A DNA stretch of 64,000 nt from Pseudomonas sp. Root71 (GTDB taxonomy: Bacteria > Pseudomonadota > Gammaproteobacteria > Pseudomonadales > Pseudomonadaceae). Location of the stretch: NCBI RefSeq assembly GCF_001429045.1, contig NZ_LMHY01000004.1:1-64000 (forward strand), read 5' to 3'. Position numbers and translations under genes: made by a program. Below are positions 51,165 to 61,055 of the stretch, piece by piece. The notes below the pieces were generated by a model that saw only the letters and a program-made list of their open reading frames with translations, had not been told where the DNA came from and did no database searches. Position 1 is the stretch's first letter. Each line of letters opens with the position of its first letter.

Positions 51165-51347
51165 TTACAGGTCTTGTCCGGCGCATTCGATCAGTGCGTC
51201 GAAGCGCTCGGCATCGTTCAGTGCCTCGGCCGCCAGTAGTGCCAGCTTGACCAGAAACAACTCGCTGTCGTTACCCGTACGATCAATCGCCTCGGCAAGT
51301 CGGTCATAGGCGCGTTCGAGGTCTGTTACGTTCATTGACTGGCTCAT
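51165..51347 (-). CDS. DUF2783 domain protein
   Basis: A 60-residue all-helical protein (MNVTDLERAYDRLAEAIDRT; LFLVKLALLAAEALNDAERF). DUF2783 proteins are short and typically encoded beside FAD-dependent aromatic monooxygenases. The start overlaps the stop of the monooxygenase by four bases (51344-51347), so the two are co-translated. Role unknown, perhaps an accessory subunit. Confidence 0.8.
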   Translation of the reverse strand: MSQSMNVTDLERAYDRLAEAIDRTGNDSELFLVKLALLAAEALNDAERFDALIECAGQDL

Positions 51348-53056
51348 GGGTGGTCACTCCCGTTGTGGCCAAGGGCCTGGTTCAATCCATGGCGCAAACG
51401 CTCGCCATCCAAATGCAGCCAGCGGGCGCAGACGTGCTGGTCCGGGCGTGCCAGATAGGCGGCGCCTGCATGCTGCACGCCATAGCGCGTGCTGAACAGA
51501 TCGTCGCAATCGGCCAGGGTCAGGTCGGCGTGTTGCACCTGAAGGACTCCATTCATGGCGATCGCGATCACTTGAATCGGCACTCCCTGACGGCGTAGCG
51601 CCTGGACTTGGGCAACGACTTCGACATCGAGTGCCGCCGCGTCAGTGAAGCAAATCAAATGATAAGCGGGCGCCAACTCATCGAAGAGATAGTGCTGCTC
51701 TGCCAGACGTACATTCAGCAACGGTGCACCGTTGCGCGGCCCGCCGGTAAACAATTGATTATCGTCGTTCACCGCGTTGAGTTGCGAATCGGCATAATCG
51801 TGAGCCCTTGAAGTCCGCCAGTGATAGAGCGGGCGCACGAACTCGCGGGTCAATGACAGCGACAGCACCGCGTCGCGTAATAACCGATAGCCACGACTGG
51901 GTGGCGCCATGAACCGCGTGCTCTTACCAGCCTCTTCAATGATTTCCCGAGCGGCCTTCACCCGTTCGTCACTGTAGGATGCCAGCAGTCCGGCACCGGC
52001 CAGGCCTTTGATGTGCAGGGCCAGTTTCCAGCCAAGGTCGTGGCAGTCCTGGAAGCCGGTATTGGCCCCGCGCACGCCGAAAATCGGTAACAGGTGCGCC
52101 GCGTCTCCGGCGAAAATCACGCGGTGGTTGATGTACTCCGCCAGGGTCAGCGCCCGGGCCGAGTACACCGAACTCCAATCCAGTTCCCATACCGGGTTCT
52201 CGACGCCGAGCATCGCCAGTTGCGCATCGATGCGCTCACGCAAGGAGTCGGGGTGCAGCGCCTGCTCGGGCGTTTCGTCCACGGGCAACTGGTAATCGAT
52301 GCGCCAGATATCCCCGGGCTCGCGGTGCATCAACACGGTATTGCCGGGATTCCAGGCGGGATCGAAAAATGCCAGGCGTTCGGTCGGCAGATCGAGCTTG
52401 ATGCGGATGTCGGCAATCACGAACCGCCCTTCATAGGACGCCCCTTCAAGCTTGAGACCCAGCAACGAGCGAAGTCCGGAGCGGGCGCCATCAGCAGCCA
52501 CCACCCAATCGGCCTGCAGGGTATAGGTATCGCCCGGGGTATCGACTTGCAACACCGCACCGTCGACGCCTTGCTCGATATCGATGACTTTGTTGCCCCA
52601 ACGCAATTCGATCAGCGGTTGTGCTTGGGCGGCCTCTACCAGATGTTGCTCGAGGTACTGCTGTTGCAGGTTGGTCATCGGCGCAAAACGATCGTGCTCG
52701 TCGACCGGGGCTTCCATGCGAAAAACTCGCTGGCCGCGGTAGTACGAATTGCCGAAACGCCAGGGCAGACCCTGTTCGGACACCACCCCGGACACCCCCA
52801 CTTGCTGGAAAATCTCCATGGAGCGACGGGTGAAAACAATTGCGCGGCTACCTTCACAGACTTGCTGTTGAGCGGCCAGAACAGTGCTTCTGATACCGAA
52901 GCGCGCCAGTTCGAGCGCCAGCGTCAAGCCAATAGGTCCGGCCCCCACAATCGCCACAGACGATTGATTGTCGACGCCTGGGTACGGCACGAAAGCAGGA
53001 TAAACCTGATAAGGGAAATAAAGAGATTGATGGGGTACGACTTGAGGCTGATGCAT
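51344..53056 (-). CDS. FAD-dependent monooxygenase (MhpA/PHBH-fold)
   Basis: A 570-residue flavoprotein of the p-hydroxybenzoate-hydroxylase fold. The FAD motif is VAIVGAGPIGLTLALELARF (GxGxxG at residues 38-43), the DG motif is VVAADGARSGLRSLLG, and the GD motif is VIFAGDAAHLLPIFGVRGANTG. Length and the extra C-terminal thioredoxin-like part match 3-(3-hydroxyphenyl)propionate/resorcinol-type hydroxylases. It hydroxylates a phenolic acid using NAD(P)H and oxygen; the exact substrate is unknown. It is the first gene of a four-gene operon with DUF2783, MFS and LuxR genes. Confidence 0.85.
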   Translation of the reverse strand: MHQPQVVPHQSLYFPYQVYPAFVPYPGVDNQSSVAIVGAGPIGLTLALELARFGIRSTVLAAQQQVCEGSRAIVFTRRSMEIFQQVGVSGVVSEQGLPWRFGNSYYRGQRVFRMEAPVDEHDRFAPMTNLQQQYLEQHLVEAAQAQPLIELRWGNKVIDIEQGVDGAVLQVDTPGDTYTLQADWVVAADGARSGLRSLLGLKLEGASYEGRFVIADIRIKLDLPTERLAFFDPAWNPGNTVLMHREPGDIWRIDYQLPVDETPEQALHPDSLRERIDAQLAMLGVENPVWELDWSSVYSARALTLAEYINHRVIFAGDAAHLLPIFGVRGANTGFQDCHDLGWKLALHIKGLAGAGLLASYSDERVKAAREIIEEAGKSTRFMAPPSRGYRLLRDAVLSLSLTREFVRPLYHWRTSRAHDYADSQLNAVNDDNQLFTGGPRNGAPLLNVRLAEQHYLFDELAPAYHLICFTDAAALDVEVVAQVQALRRQGVPIQVIAIAMNGVLQVQHADLTLADCDDLFSTRYGVQHAGAAYLARPDQHVCARWLHLDGERLRHGLNQALGHNGSDHP

Positions 53057-53249
53057 GGTTCCGGTAGCTCCCGGTTTATTGTTATCGGGGACAGGTTTTC
53101 TGGAGCCACTCTAAATCCAGGCGCTCAAGGGGATGTCCCCTGCAGAGGACATCTTGCTGACGCTCGCCAATCATATCCCTCTGGTGCGTCGCGTTATCGG
53201 CGCTCCACCGCTCTGATGCCCTCGCGACCCCCTCCTCCCGTCTTGCGTA

Positions 53250-53460
53250 TGGCATCCCCGGCCGCGAGCGCTGGGCCTCGTCCTGGTCAGGATCGACGGT
53301 AATGCGCACCGGCACACGCTGTGCCAGCTTGACGAAGTTGTCGGTGGCATTGTCCGATTGCGGCAGGGCAAATTCGGGACCGGTGACGGCGAGATACGCT
53401 GCACATGACCGCGCAATTGCTGGTGGTCGAGGGCATCGACGGAAAAAGTCACCGGCTGGC
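53250..53460 (-). pseudogene. EmrA/HlyD-like adaptor remnant
   Basis: Two frames together give the C-terminal part of a membrane-fusion adaptor: PVTFSVDALDHQQLRGHVQR in one frame, then TGPEFALPQSDNATDNFVKL and AQRVPVRITVDPD in another. The frame change is near 53385. No intact start is present, and similarity ends after RPGMP. It is a piece of an efflux-pump gene left from earlier rearrangement. Confidence 0.6.
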
Positions 53461-53526
53461 CGATACGGACTTAATCCATTTGGGTACCTTTCATGTTTGC
53501 GATCACCCAAAGCGTATTGGGTACCA

Positions 53527-53913
53527 GTAGTTCAAGCGCCTGAAAGAAGAGACCGGCAATATCCCTTTTTGCTTTCCCAGTAAGGAGGAAAGCAACCACG
53601 TTGATACAAAGAAAGCTGATCGGCGACCGGCAGTGCTCTTTCAAGCACCGCCGAAACCCGCTATCCGATCGCCATCACGATGACTCGCTAGCGCTAAGCC
53701 GCGGCAACAGCCGGGAATGGACACCGCATGACTTGCGTCGAACGGGAGCGACCATGATGAAGCAACTTAGTGTTCCGCTGGATATCATCGATCGCTGCCA
53801 GAACTATTGGTGGGTGGCTCAAAGGTCCGCCGGCATTATCTGACTATGCCAAAGAGAAAAATGAGGCATGGAACATGCTGGGGCAGTATCTCACGACGGT
53901 CTTCGCAAGCTAA
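53527..53913 (+). pseudogene. Tyrosine recombinase C-terminal remnant, copy 3
   Basis: DNA closely matching 47640-48030 of the intact integrase restarts at FKRLKEETGNIPFCFPSKEE and includes REWTPHDLRRTGATMMK and IIDRCQN. Frame breaks are visible: an 8-bp deletion near 53613 and a 7-bp deletion near 53840 that removes the catalytic-tyrosine region. It ends 2 bp before the chemoreceptor stop. It was left by an element related to the one at 46.6 kb. Confidence 0.8.
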
Positions 53914-53915
53914 AT

Positions 53916-55850
53916 TCATGTGCGAAAGTGCCCAACCGCAGCATTCAACTCTCCATCCACCTGCTGGAGTTCGAGCGTCAACCGCTGCAATTTCACACTT
54001 TCTTGGGCGCTCTCCTCTGCCACTTCGCGCACTCGAACGATGCTCTGGCTAGCCTGTTCCGCCAAAAACCGCTGTTGCTCCGCGGCCCCGGAGATTTGTT
54101 TGTTCATCCGTTCAATGCTTGATACGGCGCGAGTAATTCGTGTCAATGCCTGAGATGCCTGACCAGCAAGGATCACTGTTTCACCTGTCAGCGCATGGCT
54201 AGCCTGTAGCCGCTCAGTTGCCTGCTGGGCGACGCCACGCAGGCGACTGATCAAGTCCTCGATTTCAGCGGTAGAACTCTGCGTGCGGCGTGCCAGACCA
54301 CGAACTTCGTCAGCTACTACGGCGAATCCACGACCGTTTTCACCTGCTCGAGCTGCTTCTATAGCCGCATTTAATGCCAGTAAATTAGTTTGTTCTGCTA
54401 CAGCTTTAATCACATCAAGAATGCCGCCAATAGCCGTACTTTCTGCCAGTAACGATTGCATTGCTTCATCGCAGCCTGTCATTTCCAAAGCCAGTTGGTT
54501 GATCTTGGAGCCCGCTTGGCGTGCCAAATCGTCACCTTCGCGCGCCTGGTCATCAGCAAGAGCTACTGCCGCGCTAGCGTCCTTGACGTTACGTGCGACT
54601 TCGCCGGCCATCATAGTCATCTGTTGCATTGCGGTAGCGGCGATTTCAGTCTCCTGTCGTTGTCTCTCAACTCCCTGGCTGCTGCGCTGAATGACTTCTG
54701 CCAGGCTTCCTGCCGTTCCATTGAGCAGGCCTACCCCGGTACCAATTCGACCAACCAATCCTCTCAGGCTACCCAGCATGCTATTGACAGTATCCAATAG
54801 TTGCCCAAGCTCATCGTGCCGAACGCTTACACCATCAGGCGCACAACTCAGGTCACCTGCAGCAACCTGTCGAGCCAAATGAACAGCCCGACGCAACGGC
54901 TGCAGTATCAAATGACGTATTAATAGACTCGCACCAATACCCAGCGCTAACGCCAGCAAGCTAATAAGGCCAAGCTGACTGTACGCGTTGCGACCATCGC
55001 GTTGAATCGCCTGGCTCTGAAATTGGTTGGCCTTATCCAACAACTCGCTGACTTGCTGGGTTTGCGCGTTCATCGCTTCGCTACTAAGAGCGCTTTGCTT
55101 GCGGCTGGCAACGAACTGTTCGAAGGCTTTTCGATAATCAGCCAGTGCATGACTTGCAGCCTGAAGCGAAACCTTTTCCTGATCATCGAGATTGAGCACC
55201 TGCATTGAAGACAGTAGGTCGCTCATGCGCATCTCCCAATCGCTACGGAAGCGCTCCTCAGCATCCAACGAATAATAAAGCTCGCTATCACGGAGCTTGG
55301 CCAGCTTGTCACGTAGAGCAGTGGTCTGCTCCAGTAACAACAGTTGCCCGCTGTCCGGAGAAGTACCTCGTTCCTGCTGTGCACTCATTGCATCAAGCTG
55401 ATCGAGAAATACCAAGGTGAAGCTTTCTCCCGCTGTCTGCGCGAGTGTTTGCATGCGCAAGCGAGCCTCTCGTGCTTGCTGAAGAGACTCCGCATAACTT
55501 AGGAACTGCTTTAAATAGTCGCTGGACGCCTCCCGCATCGCGATGTCGGCGTTATTTTTTTGCGGGAGGCCATCAAAATGCCGAGTGAGCTGCTCAACTG
55601 CACCTCGCACTTGATCCTGTGCCTGAGGAGAAAGACTAAGTGCATATTCTTTTTCCGCGATACGAGCCTGCAGGACCAACGTTTGAATCCAGTCCTCGGT
55701 ACGAAGTTGTTCACCACGACGCCCTAACAGACTCAAAGAATGGAAAGCGGTAATTCCCACCCCGAGAGTGAATAGCAACACCAACCCGAAACCGATCGAC
55801 AGCTTGGCTCCTACCGAGAGATTACCCAGTAGTCGACTCACCAAAGACAT
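53916..55850 (-). CDS. Methyl-accepting chemotaxis protein
   Basis: A 644-residue chemoreceptor. TM1 is near residues 17-36 and TM2 near 290-310, enclosing a ~255-residue all-helical periplasmic domain of the helical bimodular (HBM-like) type. A HAMP region follows ([16 protein letters not shown]). The signalling tip reads [41 protein letters not shown], matching the conserved MCP core. The family detects small carboxylates and similar compounds; its ligand is unknown. It lies 183 bp after the end of module copy 2 in the same direction and could sense that module's substrate. Confidence 0.9.
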   Translation of the reverse strand: MSLVSRLLGNLSVGAKLSIGFGLVLLFTLGVGITAFHSLSLLGRRGEQLRTEDWIQTLVLQARIAEKEYALSLSPQAQDQVRGAVEQLTRHFDGLPQKNNADIAMREASSDYLKQFLSYAESLQQAREARLRMQTLAQTAGESFTLVFLDQLDAMSAQQERGTSPDSGQLLLLEQTTALRDKLAKLRDSELYYSLDAEERFRSDWEMRMSDLLSSMQVLNLDDQEKVSLQAASHALADYRKAFEQFVASRKQSALSSEAMNAQTQQVSELLDKANQFQSQAIQRDGRNAYSQLGLISLLALALGIGASLLIRHLILQPLRRAVHLARQVAAGDLSCAPDGVSVRHDELGQLLDTVNSMLGSLRGLVGRIGTGVGLLNGTAGSLAEVIQRSSQGVERQRQETEIAATAMQQMTMMAGEVARNVKDASAAVALADDQAREGDDLARQAGSKINQLALEMTGCDEAMQSLLAESTAIGGILDVIKAVAEQTNLLALNAAIEAARAGENGRGFAVVADEVRGLARRTQSSTAEIEDLISRLRGVAQQATERLQASHALTGETVILAGQASQALTRITRAVSSIERMNKQISGAAEQQRFLAEQASQSIVRVREVAEESAQESVKLQRLTLELQQVDGELNAAVGHFRT

Positions 55851-55953
55851 ACAAATATCCTCTTCACGCTAGTGGTGATGCAACCAGGAACAGGAAAACA
55901 TGCCCACTGTCGGAGTCACTTATGCTTCGCCGACAAAGGCAGGGAGACTGACG

Positions 55954-55984
55954 GGATAATCCTGAACCAAGTCCAGGATTATCC
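55954..55984 (-). terminator. Hairpin after module copy 2
   Basis: GGATAATCCTG and CAGGATTATCC form a perfect 11-bp stem with a 9-base loop, 50 bp after the stop of the RND gene and ~100 bp before the chemoreceptor start. It probably ends the module transcript, although the T-run is weak. Confidence 0.6.
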
Positions 55985-56033
55985 GGGCGCTACATGCACC
56001 CACCGCAGGTGTGATGAAACCCTAATACGCCAA

Positions 56034-58496
56034 TCAGGCGTTGGCACTGCACAGACGCAGTGAATGACCTGGAGTGGATTGTTCACTCAATGTCATCGGG
56101 TTGGCGACCTTGCTGCCAGAAGCATCACTGCGCAGTGTGGAAGGCAAGAGGAAGTAAGCCAGTGCCGGCAGTAATAGAAGCGCCCCCACCATGTTCCAGA
56201 CAAACATGAACGCCAGGAGCACACCCATGTCGGCCTGGAACTTGATTGGGGAAAATATCCAGGTACCCACACCTATCGCCAAGGTTATCCCTGTGAGCAT
56301 TACAACCTTGCCCGTGGAGACCAGGGCGCGGTAGTAAGCTTCGGAGAGGCTTTTACCTTCGCGCAAGAACCCCAGCATGATGGTCATTACATACAGCGCG
56401 TAATCAACGCCGATACCTACACCTAGAGCGATTACCGGCAGGGTCGCCACTTTCACACCGATACCTAAACCGACCATCAGTGCCTCACACAGAATCGACG
56501 TGAGCATGAGCGGAATCACTGCACACAGAGTGGCTCGCCAGGACCTGAAGGTGACGAGGCAGAGCAAAATGACTGCGCCATACACCCAGAACAGCATCTC
56601 GCGATTGGCCTCTTTGACCACAATGTTGGTCGCTGCCTCAATTCCCGCATTGCCGGCGGCAAGTTGGAATTTGACCTCATCAGTGTCATTTGCTGCTGCA
56701 AAAGCCTCGACGTGATTCACCAACCGCGTAAGGGTGTCGGCCTTATGGTCTTTGAGAAAAACGTACAGCGTCAGCAAGCTGCAGGACTCATTGTAAAGTC
56801 CCCGCGGTGCGCTGGCGGTAATCATGTTAAGCATGGCCTGGTTGTTTTGCAGCTCGTACCACTTGGAGTTGCCCTCAGACAGTCCTACCAACATACGACG
56901 ATTTAACAACGCCATGGAGTTCGTTGAGTCTACCCCGGGTAAACTGCGCAACTGCCAATCCAGATCGTCGACCTTACGCAAGATGTCGTAGCTTGAGCAG
57001 GCACTCTTAGGTGTCTTCACCATTATGGCGAACAGGTCACTGCTGGCTCCGTAGCTGCGCGTCATGAAGGCATCATCGAGGTTGTAACGCGAATCCGGAC
57101 GTAACTCTGGCGCACCAGCATCCAGATCGCCAATTGCCAGATGCAAGCTGACCATAAAGCCCAGCACAGCAGCCACCAGGCTGACAACTACGCTGATCAA
57201 GGCCCATGGTTTTCGAGTAAATAGATCAAGGAATCGCCAAAAAACGTGTCGCGCTTGACCACTCTGCTCGGCCCGTTCGCTCTTGAGGCTTAGCTCGGCT
57301 GCGCAGCGATTGACGCCGACATAGGAGAGCAGGACGGGTAGCAAAATGAGGTTGGTGAAAATCAGCACCGCAACGCCGATGCTAGCGATAATGGCCAAGT
57401 CTTGAATGACTTTGATCTGAATGATCATTAACACGGCGAATCCCACCGCATCACAAAGCAGTGCAGTCAGACCGGCGAGAAACAGGCGACGAAACGTGAA
57501 GCGCGCGGCAACCACTCGGTGCATGCCGCGACCAATATCCTGCATGATGCCGTTCATTTTCTGGGCGCCATGACTCATGCCAATGGCAAACACCAGAAAG
57601 GGCACCAGGACCGAATATGGGTCAAGCTCATACCCCAGCAACGGCAGCAAACCAAGCTGCCAGACAACCGCCACTACCGAGCAAAGCACGACCAGAAATG
57701 TGCTCCGCAGGCATCGGGTGTAGCCATAGAGCACTACTGTCGTGATAGCAATGGCGGCGGCAAAGAACAGCATGATTTGCCCCAGCCCATCTATCAGGTC
57801 CCCTACCTTCTTTGCGAACCCCGTGATGTGAATGTCAATGTTGTCGCTTTGAAACTCGGCGCGAAGCGCTTCCAACTGAACAGAAAGTTTGGCGTAGTCG
57901 AGGGGCTGGCCGTCCGGCGTGCGTGACAGCAAAGGAATGGAAATGATGCTGGACCGCTGGTCGAAGGCTACCAGTTGGCCTATCTCGTTGGACAACTGCA
58001 CATTGCTTCGTAACTCAGCGAGGGATGCGGGGCTGCCGTCGTACTTGTCAGGAATGACCGGCCCACCATCGAGCCCATCCTCCGTCACCGAAACCCAGCG
58101 TGTGGAAGGCGTCCATAGCGACTTCATGTACACGCGGTCCACGCCTGGCAGCAAAAAGATACGATCGTTCATGGACTGCAAAGTACGCAGGTAATCAGTG
58201 TCGTAGATATCCCCCTTCTTGTTGGCAACCGCGATACGCACCGTATTACCTAGTCCGGAGAGCTCCTTTTGATTGGCTAGATAATTGGCAATATAGGGAT
58301 GACCAGTCGGGATCATCTTCTCGAAACTAGCGTTCAATCCCAGTCGAGTGGATTGCCAGCCGAGCAGGACCGTCGTCAGCAGACATAGCAGAAGCACCCA
58401 GTGGCGATGGTTGAATAGAGCACGCTCAACCAAGGTCCCTGACCTTGGATCAAATATGCCTGACTCAGGCAGGGAAGGATGACGAGCGGAATTCAT
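56034..58496 (-). CDS. RND/MMPL superfamily transporter, module copy 2
   Basis: An 820-residue inner-membrane transporter, paralogous to 15544-17979. The same motifs are present: LGLNASFEKMIPTGHPYIAN, LPVIALGVGIGVDYALYVMT, DLDAGAPELRPDSRYN and SHGAQKMNGIMQD. The two proteins align over their full length with many identical blocks. AGTGAGC precedes the ATG, and only 4 bp separate it from the YCF48-like gene. Base composition appears clearly less GC-rich than copy 1. Confidence 0.85.
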   Translation of the reverse strand: MNSARHPSLPESGIFDPRSGTLVERALFNHRHWVLLLCLLTTVLLGWQSTRLGLNASFEKMIPTGHPYIANYLANQKELSGLGNTVRIAVANKKGDIYDTDYLRTLQSMNDRIFLLPGVDRVYMKSLWTPSTRWVSVTEDGLDGGPVIPDKYDGSPASLAELRSNVQLSNEIGQLVAFDQRSSIISIPLLSRTPDGQPLDYAKLSVQLEALRAEFQSDNIDIHITGFAKKVGDLIDGLGQIMLFFAAAIAITTVVLYGYTRCLRSTFLVVLCSVVAVVWQLGLLPLLGYELDPYSVLVPFLVFAIGMSHGAQKMNGIMQDIGRGMHRVVAARFTFRRLFLAGLTALLCDAVGFAVLMIIQIKVIQDLAIIASIGVAVLIFTNLILLPVLLSYVGVNRCAAELSLKSERAEQSGQARHVFWRFLDLFTRKPWALISVVVSLVAAVLGFMVSLHLAIGDLDAGAPELRPDSRYNLDDAFMTRSYGASSDLFAIMVKTPKSACSSYDILRKVDDLDWQLRSLPGVDSTNSMALLNRRMLVGLSEGNSKWYELQNNQAMLNMITASAPRGLYNESCSLLTLYVFLKDHKADTLTRLVNHVEAFAAANDTDEVKFQLAAGNAGIEAATNIVVKEANREMLFWVYGAVILLCLVTFRSWRATLCAVIPLMLTSILCEALMVGLGIGVKVATLPVIALGVGIGVDYALYVMTIMLGFLREGKSLSEAYYRALVSTGKVVMLTGITLAIGVGTWIFSPIKFQADMGVLLAFMFVWNMVGALLLLPALAYFLLPSTLRSDASGSKVANPMTLSEQSTPGHSLRLCSANA

Positions 58497-58500
58497 ATGC

Positions 58501-59604
58501 TCACTCCGAAACTTCAGTGGCGGGATGTGAAAAACGTGACAAACCAGTAAAACCGGAGGTAATCAGACTACCGTCGACCGCCTCAACAATGCTGCTCACG
58601 GGAATTCCCAGCGGATTGCCCACCGGGTTAAGTGCTAAACCATTTGAGGCGGAGCTACTGAACAAATCACCAGTTTGATTGGCTAGCAATACACTTCCAT
58701 CTGGCAATCGAGCGGAACTACTGATTGAACTCGGCCTAGACACCTTCAATTGATTAAAGCTGGCACCATCATCAGATGACAAATAGGCATGGCCTTTAAG
58801 TCCCGCGATCAGCAGAGCTCCGTCACCACGTATATTCGCAGTGAAAAAGCTACCGTTATATGGGCTTGGCAAATGTGTGAAAGACTTTCCGTCATCTGTT
58901 GAGCGAGCTACATAACCTTGTTCACCGGCAAGGAACCAAAGGTGGTCTTTCCGAGCGATCGCGTAGATGTGCACAAGCGACGGATTTTCGATGCTGCCTA
59001 TCAGCGATTGCCATGTTGCCCCACCATCCTGAGTAGAAAAAACCATTCCGTAGGAGCCGGCTACGAGGCCGTGGTTGGCATCAAGAAAATGCAGGGCCAG
59101 GAATGGTTTATCCGGCCCATCTGCTACCAGGCGTTCGGCATTGGAAATGCGCATATCAGCCGCGTCGGCATCGACTGCATTAGCTTTTATATCTTGAGCT
59201 GCCTTCAACTCAATCTCTGCAGCCTGTATACCCGTAAGCTGGAGGCTCCAGCGCTCACCACCGTCCGCAGTGGCCAACACTGTGCCACCGTGTCCGACTG
59301 CCCAGCCATGTTCGTCATCGATGAACTGAACCGCAACCAGACTGACTGAGACCGGTACCTGCACCTGTCTCCAGGACTGGCCATTGTCATCGGAAAGTAC
59401 AATGACGCCTCTTTCACCAACCGCAATCAGTCGATCACCAGCACGTGCCAAATCAATCAGAACAGCATGAGCGGGTGTGGCGATTTGCATCGCCGATGAG
59501 CTCAGGACAGAGCCTACGGCTCCACCCTCAGCACAAGCAAGCGAAGCTAAAGCAGACAAAGCCAAAGCTAACGCCAAGGCACTTAAACGACTGTTTATTA
59601 TCAT
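58501..59604 (-). CDS. YCF48-like beta-propeller protein, module copy 2
   Basis: A 367-residue exported propeller. After the signal peptide (ALASLACAEG) the blades read LIAVGERGVIVLSDDNGQSW, GWAVGHGGTVLATADGGERW, GLVAGSYGMVFSTQDGGATW, LWFLAGEQGYVARSTDDGKSF and ALLIAGLKGHAYLSSDDGAS. This matches the blade pattern of 18018-19082. ATG 59604 begins the signal peptide; a start 14 codons earlier is less likely. It sits between DUF1329 and RND genes as in copy 1. Confidence 0.82.
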   Translation of the reverse strand: MIINSRLSALALALALSALASLACAEGGAVGSVLSSSAMQIATPAHAVLIDLARAGDRLIAVGERGVIVLSDDNGQSWRQVQVPVSVSLVAVQFIDDEHGWAVGHGGTVLATADGGERWSLQLTGIQAAEIELKAAQDIKANAVDADAADMRISNAERLVADGPDKPFLALHFLDANHGLVAGSYGMVFSTQDGGATWQSLIGSIENPSLVHIYAIARKDHLWFLAGEQGYVARSTDDGKSFTHLPSPYNGSFFTANIRGDGALLIAGLKGHAYLSSDDGASFNQLKVSRPSSISSSARLPDGSVLLANQTGDLFSSSASNGLALNPVGNPLGIPVSSIVEAVDGSLITSGFTGLSRFSHPATEVSE

Positions 59605-59681
59605 TTTTATTATCTCTTGAACCGCGTGTCGCAAAAGCACCGACAACTGAGATTGTCGGTGCTTTTCAGAGAGTCTTAGCG

Positions 59682-61043
59682 TTAACGCACACCCTGCCCC
59701 GCCATTACTGTTGGCGAGAAGTCAGACTTCTTGAAACGCTCGACAATCCCCCATTGCGAGGACTGTCCAGTGAGCAGGTCAAGTACAAACCAAGTACCGG
59801 ACATAAAGTCATAGAACCCCGACGAGACAGAAGCCTGGGCAGGAATATCTGGCATGACTGCCGGTAGCGCCCACAGCGTTTTGGCCAATTGACCACTTGC
59901 ATCCCAACGATCACCCAACAGCGCTTGCCAGGTATCTTCATCCAGGTAGTAACGGCTCTTAACCATTTGATGGCGCTCGCCAGGCTTCAGATTTGCCTCG
60001 ACAACCCACACACGATGCAGTTCCCAGCGCAAGACGTCTGGATTAAGATGCCGCTTACCAAGTACGTCTTCCGGTTTGCCTGCGGTAAAGAATTTATTGG
60101 TGTTATAGGGAATATAAAGTTCCTTTTTACCTACCAACTTCCAATTGAACCGGTTGAGCCGCCCTTTATAAACGGACAGTTCGTCGTAGGCCATCACGCC
60201 TGCTGTTGAAGGCGCTGGCGTGTCGCAGCAGGAGTTAGGTACCTTGCGCACTCGCCGTTGGCCGGCAAGGTAGATATGCGTCTGTGATTTATCGGCATTG
60301 AGATTGGCCCGATCCATCGCCTGCTCACCAGCACGAATCGGTGGGCCAATATTAAGCAGGCGAATCATCCAGTAATCGCCATCGAAAGTCTGCGCCGAGC
60401 CATCCTGAAAGTAATACGGCATCTCTTGGATAGCCTTACCATCGGTAGTCATTACCTGTTGACCATCGGCAGTCATCAAATAAAAGCGAGCGTCCCGCGT
60501 AATGGAGGTACCGCTCCAACTCAGCAGATGGTTCCACATCGCCTCGTCACCATTTTTCGGAATCGGAAACGGGATACCGCCATAAGCCCCTTCGGGCATT
60601 GGACCCGCGCTACCCTCTACCAGCTTGGCATTAACCGCATTCTTGGCTGTATTGTCATATACCCACTGCGGAGCCGCTGCTGTTCGACGTGTTGGGTAGA
60701 TATCCATTCGATAGGTGTCTGGATACCGTTTGAACATTTCTTTAACACCATCGCTCAGCTTATCTGCGTATTGAGCCATGTTCTTCGAAGTAATGCTGAA
60801 CAGTGGTTTATCCGCGGCGAAAGGATCGCCACGCTTACCACCCTTCTGATAAGACGGATCAACGGTGGTATATCCACCCTCCCATGCCGGGATAGTTTTA
60901 TCCGCGTTACCAGCCCGCTCAGCGCCAAAGGGGGTCAGGCTTTTGCCTAAATCATCTACTCCGGTAGCCAACGCGGACGCGCTAAAAGCAATAGCACTCA
61001 TTATAAAAAAATAAGCAGCACTGAATTTAATTCGAGAAATCAT
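59682..61043 (-). CDS. DUF1329 periplasmic protein, module copy 2
   Basis: A 453-residue exported protein, the same length as copy 1. Hallmarks: LTPFGAERAGNADKTIPAWEGG, YPTRRTAAAPQWVYDNTAKNAV, PFPIPKNGDEAMWNHLLSW, LAGQRRVRKVPNSCCDTPAP and ELHRVWVVEANLKPGERHQM. ATG 61043 follows AAGAGGA at a good distance; a TTG two codons earlier is less likely. It follows DUF1302 by 12 bp. Confidence 0.87.
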   Translation of the reverse strand: MISRIKFSAAYFFIMSAIAFSASALATGVDDLGKSLTPFGAERAGNADKTIPAWEGGYTTVDPSYQKGGKRGDPFAADKPLFSITSKNMAQYADKLSDGVKEMFKRYPDTYRMDIYPTRRTAAAPQWVYDNTAKNAVNAKLVEGSAGPMPEGAYGGIPFPIPKNGDEAMWNHLLSWSGTSITRDARFYLMTADGQQVMTTDGKAIQEMPYYFQDGSAQTFDGDYWMIRLLNIGPPIRAGEQAMDRANLNADKSQTHIYLAGQRRVRKVPNSCCDTPAPSTAGVMAYDELSVYKGRLNRFNWKLVGKKELYIPYNTNKFFTAGKPEDVLGKRHLNPDVLRWELHRVWVVEANLKPGERHQMVKSRYYLDEDTWQALLGDRWDASGQLAKTLWALPAVMPDIPAQASVSSGFYDFMSGTWFVLDLLTGQSSQWGIVERFKKSDFSPTVMAGQGVR

Positions 61044-61055
61044 GTTCAAGTCCTC

